DNA of 64,000 nt. Origin: Ampullaceana balthica. Taxonomy: Eukaryota > Mollusca > Gastropoda > Lymnaeidae. Shown here in pieces: positions 54,193-64,000 of the stretch. The stretch is from contig CALYLW010000168.1 in assembly GCA_944989445.1 (NCBI GenBank), positions 620,001-684,000 on the forward strand, read 5' to 3'. A program made the position numbers and the translations under genes. The stretch's first letter is position 1; every line of letters begins with the position of its first letter. The notes beneath the pieces were generated by a model. It saw only the letters and a list, made by a program, of their open reading frames with translations, ran no database searches and was not told the DNA's origin.

Positions 54193-57100
54193 CCATTCCT
54201 GTTATCACACCATTCTTTTGATCATTACAAGTTCAGTAATGGCAGCAAAACTGTATCTTTTGGGGTCCAGAGGACATACTTGACTTTAGCAGGCTCAAAC
54301 TTACTGGAAGATTATTATGCATTTGGATTTTCTTTTTAATGGTGGCTCATTCTTTAGTTATGCAATTAATGATTATTTGGTGGAATGGAGTTGAAAACTG
54401 ACATGCCTTGTGGCACAAACACGTTAGTGAGTATTATGTGCTGGAAATGTATTTATTTAAAGAATATGGCTATGAAAAAAGTCCCAAATTTGTTTAAAAT
54501 GTTAATTTAAAGAGCATATTTACTGCAAAATTTCTCTTATGAATAAAAACTCATTTGACATTTAAAAAGAGATATTTTAGGTCATAATTTTAACTAACCT
54601 GCTGTAGCAACATTGACATTATACATTTGGTTTTAAGTTCTGCTGTTTATTTCTTGTAGTTTGTGATGGAGTATAAATATATTTGTATATTTTGGAATAT
54701 GGGACTTGTGCTACTGTCAGTCTCAAATACTTTACATTGCTATATTTTATGCTCATGAACTGATAACATGCATTTGTTAGTTTTCCTACAAATACCATTG
54801 TAAATATTTAACAAATATAGAGACTCTTGAGTTGTAAAATGCACATAAGTGACTGGTCCATACTAGTCTGAGAAGTTATTAAATCAAACAAAATGATTTA
54901 TGAAATTTGTTGTTATTTTTTGGGTTTCTTTGAAATTAAATACTTTTTTTTAAAATTTAACTTTAGTGGTTCAGTTGAACTTTATGTATTTTTCTCCTTT
55001 TATTTTATAAAAACCTAAATACTAAGTATTAAAATAAGATGTTTTATTAAGATTCTAATAAATGATCCTTTTAAATATTAAAATTAATTTGTAATAATAG
55101 TTACATTCCCATGGATGCAAACTTTTGTGATTTCCTAATAATTCAAACAGCATAAATTTGTGAGACTTTTCGAATGTTAATTACGTTGAAGTAAATTGTC
55201 ACTGCCTCGATGAACATGTTTTGACACAGTGACATGAAGGTTTAAATAGTGGGTAACCACCCATCTTTTAAAGACTAAAACAAAGTGATTAGTAGTTTCT
55301 TTTGTGAAGCATTCTTGGAGAAGTAATAATCACAGATTTTATTCTAAAAGAGGCCCACACACCAAAATAAGTTTTAATTTCGGTCTTTTGACCTAAATAT
55401 GATTATATAATTTTTATTTGCTTTCTAACTCTAATTCTTAAATAGAGTAATTAAAGTAAAAAATATCCCTACCTTACCACCAGTTTTGTGAGGGTAAAAT
55501 AAATTTCATTGGACCACCTGCTTATTGACAGCTGTTACACATTGATTGTCTCATCTTTGTGCCATGGAACTTATGAAAAGGCTGCTTCATCCACTCTCCC
55601 ACTACTTAAAGTTAGGGTATTGCCATACATGATGAAACATGAATCCCAAAACTTTTATCACACACAAAAAATGTATAGAAATTCACAAGCAAATGATCTT
55701 AGGAAGAAACCAGCCAAAATTGATAATTAAATTGACACATTTCTCAGATTTTTTTGTGTATGTTTATTTTCCAACAGCGACAAATGAATATACATGAACT
55801 AACCAATGTGGCACACTGACAACACAAGTGTCTCTGCTGGATTTTGTGTGACCTTTAACCTTCACACTGTGACCCATGACCTTGGACCCTGCTTTTGTAT
55901 GCACTGTTTCTGTAACAGTACAAAACAGACAATTTTTCTAAGAGCTACAGCTAATAATCAAAGTTGTAATACACAAACTGATAGAATGAACATTATTTTA
56001 ATAAAAGTTTGATGACCTAATTGTCTTCTATAAATAAGCTAGATCCAACAGTTTTGTTAATAATTTACTCTAATCTAATTAGTTGTCACTCCAGGTCTGC
56101 ACTAGATTTTTCCTGAGACAACTGTGGAGAGTGATTAATTTTTAATTTTTGTATAGATTTACTTATCTAAATCTACTACATATCAACATAAAGATAAATG
56201 CTGCACAAAGTTTGTTGAATACGAGTACAATGACATAAATTAGTCTAGTGATAAAACCTAGAGTCAGCAAAATTTGGACTATATCTCTGGCATTGATGTC
56301 AAAATTGAGATTGTTCTAACATTTTTATTAATAAGATAACATATCGCTTTTTTTTTGTTTTGTTGATCCTTTAAACAAACACCATGATTGAAAATGTTTT
56401 GTAGTGTATAAAGAATTGCAAAAAAATATCACATCCATTTATTATAACGTCTGGAATTATGCTTATATGTTTTTGAAAATTTCATATCCATAATGCTTAA
56501 TTCTCTTCACTTCAGCATCAAAAATAAATGTGCTGTTAATAGTTCCCTTCGGTATTGTGACTTGCGCATTACTTTAAGAGTCACCAGTTTCTACACAATA
56601 TATGCAAGGGAAAAGGTAGAAACAAAAATAGCATCTTCTCAAGATAACATAATAAAATTTGAAAACTCAACAAGATAAAAGGGGGAGAAAATGCAAGACG
56701 ACCATAAGAAATAGAAGTAAAGCATGTAGAATTATTTGTTAAAATAGCCAAGTACAAGAAAAGTTAAAATAGTGGTGAGTGTAATGAAAGATTTAATGAA
56801 CAAAAAATAAACTTTGAATATTATTAAAGCTTGTTTGAGGCAAAAGTGGGGTTTAAGTAGTTTTTTTAACTTAAAGTTACAGAGTTGTAATTTCTATTGA
56901 GACCTTTTGTTTTTAATAAAATAACACACACAAAAATGTGACTTTTGTTCAGCATACTAATGAATAAGCAAGAGCTTGTTTTATAAATTAAGGTAGTTTT
57001 TCACCTGACAAAACAAAATATAATTGTAATCAAAATGAATGGGAAGGGAAACTAGACAAGACTCAAGTATATAGATAATAGAGTAAAACCTATGGAATAA

Positions 57101-58951
57101 ATATGAACTGTTGTGATCACAATCACTGAATGCAGTACAATCACAAGAAATCACTGAACATAGCTCAGACTAAAATTGAACTAGAACACATTAAATGATA
57201 AGATTATTTACAAATGATGGTCAAGCTGTGGAGACAGCAGTGTGTCTTCAATCTGTCTCAATTTAATCATCAAATGAGCTGCATCACTTAAATAAAAGCA
57301 ACAGAGTCAGTATTTTCACTAACTTCTTTAGCCTCAAGGCTTCATCATTTTTTTTCATTTCTCCAAATGACCAAATTAAAATTGTTTTCTTATATTAAAA
57401 CATAAAAGTATGATACAAATTAAAAAAAACATTTTTAAAAATGCCGCTTTGATTTTTAATTTGTCAACAAAACACTGTATCAGCATCAACTATCATTTAC
57501 ATAATTGATACCAGTAACTTAAAAAAACATGTTTTTTTAAAATTTCAAATTTATCAAAAGTTAATGCGCCTTTGTTTGGGACAAATTAAATTCTCTAACC
57601 AGTCCTTGTAAACACCGGAAGAATTATTGAAGCATGGTCTCCAATACTTTCTCTATATAATTAAAGACAATACCCTGTGATTTAAAAATGAATAAACTTT
57701 ACTTAAAAATATTTGATTTTATTTTTAACTAATTTACAGATGTTTAACTTCTCAGATTCTGATACGATGAATAATGGTCAACAGCCTAATTCTTCAACCC
57801 TAATCATTGACAATATAAAAAAAAATTTAAAAAAAGGAGAAATGAGCACTTTATTACAAGTGCAGTTGTCAATTACAAAGCTACATACAGAAGAAATGTT
57901 AATTTTTATTTTTGGACAAATTTAATTGTTAGCTTGTCATTACTTGCTGATTGTTTTTCTCTGGACAGAACAAACTGCCTCCAAATAAAAATAAAAAGTG
58001 CTTTAAGTAAGAGCCAGGTCATTTGGATTAAGTTGCTTGTCAAGGAATAAATAAAATGAACATGAATATGACAATAAATAATTGTAAACACAACTCACTG
58101 AAAGTAAAACTAAAAAAATTGGCAGCGTAATTTACCACTTATTTATATTCACCTCCATGAAACCTATCAATGGAGAGAAATTTGAAACCGGAACATTCAT
58201 TTAAGTGTAGTAATAATTTTATAACAAAAGATGTACAATTTTGTGTTCATGCTATGTAGCCTTAATATAATGAATACCTATAATTTTAATGTAGGTAAAT
58301 TAAAGTTCTTAAAAATGTTTAAAATTTATTTTTTTTAAATCAAGAAAACATTTTAAAATAAATTTGTGAAGTTCAATTATACAAATAATATCCAAAATAT
58401 CAGTAAATACTGCACAATAAAATACTTCAATAAGCTCAGTGAACCTATTTTTACTAGAAAATGTAATCAAAAGCATTTCTCCAATCTCATTTCTACATGA
58501 AACATTATGAAATGTTTACTTTACAAGAATTTAATTTTTTTTTAAATACCACAGTCACTGCTTATCTTTAATACCTAAAATATAACTCTAATAAATGTTC
58601 CAAAAATTCTTACTGATATTAATTAGATTTCGAAACTAAAATAAAGAATATATTGACAATAATTTTAAATATTTAATTTATTCTTTTGTTGTGATTAAAA
58701 AAAAAGGCCCTTAAAACAAATTTTGTCACATGTTGCTTCATTTCTTTTTAAGTACGATGACTTTATTGATTTCAAAATATAAGGCTGAAAAAAATTGAAT
58801 AAAGTCAGTGCCAAGAGTATTTTTAAGTAAGCAGCTTGCTTTTCTGTAAAAAAATTTTGTTCTTGGAAATGATTAATTTAAAACTTCTCAGAAATAAAAT
58901 AACTTATCAAGTAGTTGTTATCTCAGAAGAAAAACAGTGCCTCCGATTTAT
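54193..58951. other. ZNF593 3' UTR and convergent intergenic region
   Basis: AT-rich. Candidate polyadenylation signals for ZNF593 include AATAAA near 54542. Towards 58900 the sequence should include the 3' UTR of the minus-strand Syt1 gene. No further exon, tRNA or repeat family was recognised, and several 60-75-codon frames have no domain. Confidence 0.5.
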
Positions 58952-59137
58952 TTAGCTCTTCTCTGGCACTTCCTGTAGTGTGTGCCACTGTGCTATAGGG
59001 CGTCGTGGGTTGGCCAGCATGTCACTCCAGTGTCGGAGCTCTGTTCCTGAAGAGTTGCAGCCGAGAACACATCGACCAATGGGTTCAGATGTGCCAATGC
59101 GGTCATAGTCAACCACCGTAATGATTAGCGTTACTTT
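58952..59137 (-). CDS. Syt1: Syt1 terminal exon
   Basis: The acceptor on the minus strand is TTTATTTCATCAACAG. 62 codons including the TAA stop (58952-58954), starting [12 protein letters not shown] in phase 0. Confidence 0.92.
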   Translation of the reverse strand, partial: KVTLIITVVDYDRIGTSEPIGRCVLGCNSSGTELRHWSDMLANPRRPIAQWHTLQEVPEKS

Positions 59138-62100
59138 CTGTTGATGAAATAAAAAAATTTTAAATGTAATTATTGTGTGCAAATTTTATGGCTTATGCAT
59201 TTTATTTTTTATTTGAATGGTCCAGCTTAAGATAATTTGCTAATTTTCCTCATACATCATACATGTTACAAAAAATAAAATATCATTGACACATAATTAG
59301 CTTAATTACATGTTCCTCAATAAAATTAAAATTAGTTTTAAAAAACAATAGATCAATCCTTATATTTATATGGCAAATCAAAACTTCACATGGTTTATTT
59401 GGTTACTGTAAATTTATGTGATGGTAAATAATAAAAGCTGCATCGATGATTAACTGATGTTCATTTTAAAAGAAATATACATTTATTCATGTTAGTAGAA
59501 CATAGATTTAAATCAATTCTTCTTCAAATTTCAGTAACTTAAAAATAAATTAAATGTATACAGTATTTTATAATTTAATTATATTTACAATAGGCTGTTA
59601 GCAAATAAATATTTCAAAAAGTAAATATTTGCATCTAATTTAAATTTTCGGTAAAAAATAATACATTTTCAAATAGAGTTGAAACAAGTATACCCTTTCA
59701 TAAATCAAGAATTTTATAATATAATTAGCCCAAGATTAAGCCAAGATTAGAGTAAATTTTTGTTTTGCTCAATTACACAATGATTGGTCATTTATAAATT
59801 GTTTATCCTTTGCTTACTAAAAAAAAATTACAATAATGGTTAATTTAAAAAAATCATTTTTAAATAATTTGAACTCATTTGTCAATTGTTGAACCACTCC
59901 ATATATTATATAAAGTATTATTTTCCTAAGTAGGCTAATACTTCCATGGAAAATGTCATATCTTTGTGATGAACTTATGTAATTTTAAAAAAAAACAATT
60001 AATGACTTAACAAGACAGTATCAGTGAAATTATTAAATAGGTGCATTTAATAATATATGAATGTTTGTTGAAAAAAAGGTTTTTAAAAAAAAACAACATC
60101 AAAAGACAAAAATATAAAACATGCAGGAAAAAATAAAAAGGTGGCATAAAGAAATATAAAAGTCTCTTCAGAAGTCAACAGTGGAAAGCAACATATAATT
60201 AATAATAATCTATAAAAATAAATTGCAGATTCATGCCAAAAACAAATTAAATATATTTTAAATTAAATCTTTGTCATGTGTTTCACTCCACTTATCTTGC
60301 ATTCAATGTCTTCAATCGACTCAAGTTGAATAATAAAAAATATTTTTGGCATAATTTAATTATATACTTTAAGAATCATGCAATCTTATACTGATTGAGA
60401 ATATTGCACAATGTTGTCCTTCATTAATAATTTAAAGATGTTTATCAATTCCAAGTGAACTATCAAGCTATTAAATAATATTAAAAATCTATAACAAATG
60501 CACTAAACAATGCTACAAAGGCAAGATAAAAAAAATATTTACGCTCTATTCTAATACTAAATAAACAGCAGTAAGGATATAAAAAGCCAGGCCATATTTA
60601 TAAGTGTGTGTGATTGTTGCTATTTAGATTGATTTTGAAGAAGTTTCTTTGGCATAGGTAACATTGGTAGAATGAGTTTTTGAGAGGTAATGATGTTAGA
60701 TCACAAAATTTGATTAAAAAAGGATCAGTTTCATTATTCATCAAGGTGAAAGGATTTCAACAAGAAAAAAATCCTTACTAACGGATAATAAAAAAAATGG
60801 TATGTAAGATTTAATTTAAATCTCAGTATGATGGTGGGCAACCTCAAGTTGCATCATAGTTAGAGAACTGCTTAAACTATGTACGATGTATCTAATGATG
60901 AAAAAATAAAATGAGCCCTAAGATATGTATCCAGGTATCTTGAATGTGTTTTTGTATCTGATTATGTTTGACATTTTGTTATTTTGATGATTAGGTAGGT
61001 GTCTGCGTTATTCGTATCTGCAGGTAAAACTTTATTTTTAAAAAATGATGATAGTTTTGTTATGGTTATCAAAATTTGTGGGTGTAGCAACCAGTTCTTC
61101 CTTTCCAAATTAGCATTGTCTTGTAACCTAAGAAAAAATCTAAATGCATCAATATAGACCATCCTACAAAAATGTTTAAAAATGAAACTGCAAAGCTGGA
61201 TTAAAGAAAATAACACATAATAATATATTAAAGAATATGCTTATTTAAAATTCATTTAATATTTGTTTTAATCTTCTTCTAACTGCAAAATTTAAACTAT
61301 AGAGAACAGTGCACATTTTTTTTCCATATATTGTCAGTAAACAGAAATCAAGATGTACGTTGTTCTAAAAATTCTTAAGGAAAAATACATTACAGGACAA
61401 AAAAAAATTAATTTGAACCTCTTATTCAGAAAATAAATAACCTTCAAATAAGATATTTTTTAAAAGCAAAAGAGATCCATGAAGTTAAGTCTTTGAAGAA
61501 CTTGATGTTCAGAGCACATGTTTAAGAAAAATTGTTTAATCTATGCTCCTTCTATTTAAATTTCATCCAGTTTTACCAATTGATAGAACATAAAATATGT
61601 TGAAGCAATTTTAAATTGAAAACAGATAAAATTATTGAGCAGGATTCATGCATACGCCAGCATTGTGTTATAAGGTTATTTAAAACTTAATTTATCAACT
61701 ACATCAGGGATGAGGTACATTTACAATGGCGTAACTGTGGTGTTTGGGTGGTCAAGGGAAATATAAACACTTTTTGTCACCATCCATATTTTTGGAGTTA
61801 AATTTACTGGCTTAAAATTTTAAAATCCTTAAATGAATAAAAAACATAAGTTGACAAATATATCAGTATAAACAATTTATAGATAGTGTTATTAGATGGT
61901 AATAATATCAAGCTTAATTGATATTAAATACATATGTTTCTTGATGGAAATGGGAATACAGAGAATTTAATTTATTTAAATGTGCTATAATTTTTTTTAG
62001 CCATGCAGTAGTTATGCCACTCAAAATGTGTCATGATAAGTGCATCATTTTCAATGTGGTTGTTAAAATTTTTCATCCAGTGTTTTCTCATGTACAGAGA

Positions 62101-63147
62101 AGAAAACATGGGACCACCATTTTAAAATGCTGTTTGGAAACTAAGACTCATGCAGTGATCTGGTCATTTTTCAACACAGCTTTATGTAGAAAAAAAATCT
62201 GCTTTTCTATTTTTTTTTACAATTCATTATTATTCAAGTTTGATGCAATTATTATTGAGTTTAACAGCATTGTAAAGATGTGCCAGACACTTAAATATTT
62301 AAAGAATACCGCAATCTCATACAGGTGATGAGAAGAGCAGAGAATTTAGAAACTCATTACATGTAATTATAAAAATAATAAAGTTAATTTTTTGTTCCTG
62401 TTTTGATAGCCCAAATTTAACAGCATGTACTGCTTCTGATTTTCAGACAGAGAAAAAAATTCTTACGTGAAGCAATGCTGTCAAGCAAAGACTATAAAAA
62501 TATCAGATGAGTTGAAGTTTTCCCTGGGCATCTAGAACTACAGTTTGGAATCAAGCAACACAGTCTAGAATAACTCACAAGGACAGAGTGTTATTATAAG
62601 CACAAACAATCCTCAGTTAGTAAGCCTGCTAGGTGAACCAAGTGCTGGTTAGGATTTACACTTCTATTAACAATGAGCTTTGGACTTTTGAATTTTACAT
62701 TTTAAATATTTAATATCAGCCTACCAATCAGTATAAGTAATTTTATAAGTTTCACTTGGAGTGAGTTTTTTAAAATTGTTTGTCATTTGAAAAACATTAG
62801 AAAAATGAGATCGAAATTTCGATAAATTGAAATATTAGTGAAAAAATTAAGGCTAACATTTGTAAGCAAACATCAAAAGCTCAATGAGTACAGATTCTTA
62901 TTAAACATAGTACTAGGTTTAATAATCTAGAGAATAGGCTAATCCTATCCCTGGTCATCGACACAGTAGGATTGCACCATTGCACATGGTAACAGATACG
63001 AATATACTGGTACCTGAATTTGTTCGAATGGAACTTCAAACGTAAAAGATTCATTATAGTAAGGATTGAGAGTGCATTTCTTGATGGTGGTCTTCTTCTT
63101 TTTCACCCGTTTTCCATTGAGCATCAGAGAGATTTTCACATAGGGAT
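58952..63147 (-). CDS. Syt1: Synaptotagmin-1 homologue, last two coding exons (C2B domain)
   Basis: Synaptotagmin 1 is the calcium sensor of synaptic vesicle fusion. Visible here is most of its C2B domain. The upstream exon (63147-63014) encodes [20 protein letters not shown], which holds the polybasic strand that binds PIP2 and SNAREs, then [18 protein letters not shown]. The terminal exon (59137-58952) encodes [20 protein letters not shown], where the D-Y-D carries calcium ligands, then the [20 protein letters not shown] block typical of Syt1. The C-terminus ends shortly afterwards (EVPEKS), shorter than I recall for the fly protein. Phases agree. The rest of the gene (TM region, C2A, C2B start) lies beyond 64000. 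Confidence 0.93.
59138..63013 (-). other. Syt1 intron
   Basis: 3.9 kb of AT-rich sequence. Unlike the rest of the window, I recognise no transposon here. Confidence 0.7.
63014..63147 (-). CDS. Syt1: Syt1 penultimate coding exon
   Basis: The acceptor is GGTATGGAGCAG. Two bases complete an Asp codon from the previous exon, then 44 codons to ATTCAG before GTACCA. Contains the KKKKTTIKK polybasic run. Confidence 0.92.
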
Positions 63148-64000
63148 CTGCTCCATACCAATGGTATAAAACAAAGCAAAAGTTTGGAAATTGAACATAA
63201 AAATGTGCAGAGATTAAAAAAAAACCCACACAAATAATTGGGTTTATAAATAAAAAGAAATCGATTAGAAAAAAAATTAAAGGCAGCAAAAATCATCATC
63301 TGGATTCTTGAGGTCTTCAGTGTGCAGCAAATCTCTGGTCCTGAGTGCTTACATTTTGAACATCAATAAAGTAAGGTGAAGATTATGAATTTAGCTGTAA
63401 ACAATGGACAACTAGACTACTGGGTTGCAGTTTTATTAAAAAAATTCTGAGGGCAAAAACAAATGTTACTGCAATTCATGTACCAAATGAGGGCAAAAGA
63501 AATGGGGGTAAGAAAGTAGTCAGGGGAGCAGAGGTAAAGAGATGTGTTTGTTAAGGTTAGGTAAGAAGATATTGAGAAATGGCATGCTATGCTGTCTGCA
63601 AGTTGAAAAAAAATTGCTTTTTTACTTTCACTACATAGTTATAATGGTATGTATACTTCATTAAGTACATGAATAAAAATCATGTTAGGAATAATAACAA
63701 TTTTTATTTGTGACAAATGAAATTCCTGTTTAAATTTAACATTTAAAATGTATTAATTTGAATTTAGAATTTTTTTTGAAAAGATAAATACTGTACATTA
63801 AATTAAATTTAGAAGGGAAATTTTGAAATGTGTTTCTTGTACTTAAAAAGAGTAATTCAATAAATATTTTCTCATTGCAACGTGAAGGAAAAGCTGCTAA
63901 ACATAAAAATTTACACAAATCACTTGATGACTTTATTAAAAAGGATTTAGCAAAAAATAATAATTTTAAAAAGACAAAAATGTTTAAGAAAAAGCAATCA
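63148..64000 (-). other. Syt1 upstream intron (partial)
   Basis: No further C2-domain exon is recognisable on the minus strand before the window ends. Confidence 0.6.

Noticed and set aside
62014..62328. 104-codon plus-strand frame in the Syt1 intron
   Set aside because: No domain or coding bias, antisense within an intron. Treated as chance.

Overview
This window looks like nuclear DNA from an invertebrate animal, most likely a mollusc (probably a gastropod). The grounds are an AT-rich background, short exons with GT/AG introns, a synaptotagmin-1 C2B end of protostome type, a ZNF593/Bud20 homologue, and RTE-like and CR1/L2-like non-LTR retrotransposons of the kind common in molluscs. The species call is inference. 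There is no sign of bacterial, viral or organellar sequence.

Three genes are supported. (1) A plus-strand six-exon gene at 29335-37948 is assembled here from splice sites and reading phase. It encodes a signal peptide, a C-type lectin-like domain with all six long-form cysteines, one transmembrane helix and a Ser/Pro-rich tail. Most of its length is intron filled with transposons and a 19-bp minisatellite. (2) The complete three-exon ZNF593 homologue (pre-60S ribosome biogenesis factor) lies at 48909-54192 plus, with a 5'-truncated LINE and a repeat cluster in intron 1. (3) The last two coding exons of a synaptotagmin-1 homologue lie on the minus strand at 58952-63147. ZNF593 and Syt1 are convergent.

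The rest is repeats. Region by region: 1-0.9 kb, RT remnant. 3.1-4.9 kb, two interleaved dispersed repeats and a hairpin element. 6.0-7.9 kb, a homogeneous 40-bp satellite. 12.9-20.3 kb, a foldback element with minisatellite arms, split by an RTE-like retrotransposon, itself split by a hAT transposon that carries two MITEs. 20.5-24.2 kb, a BED-finger hAT containing a second hAT that contains a short hAT derivative. 28.0-29.2 kb, two 188-bp hAT MITEs and a tRNA-derived SINE. 30.3-31.8 kb, a Mutator-like element with tandem-repeat termini. 38.8-40.9 kb, another hAT. 41.7-44.2 kb, MITEs, a LINE 3' end and a second SINE. 44.2-48.1 kb, degenerate repeats. 51.9-53.3 kb, an inverted-repeat composite.

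Four themes stand out. Target-site duplications can be read on several elements, which gives a relative insertion order. The SINE shares its 3' tail with a LINE in the same window, which suggests a SINE/LINE partnership. tRNA-like, pol III-promoter-like modules recur inside elements bounded by terminal inverted repeats, not only in the SINE. One MITE family spreads the CRE-type palindrome TGACGTCA across the window.
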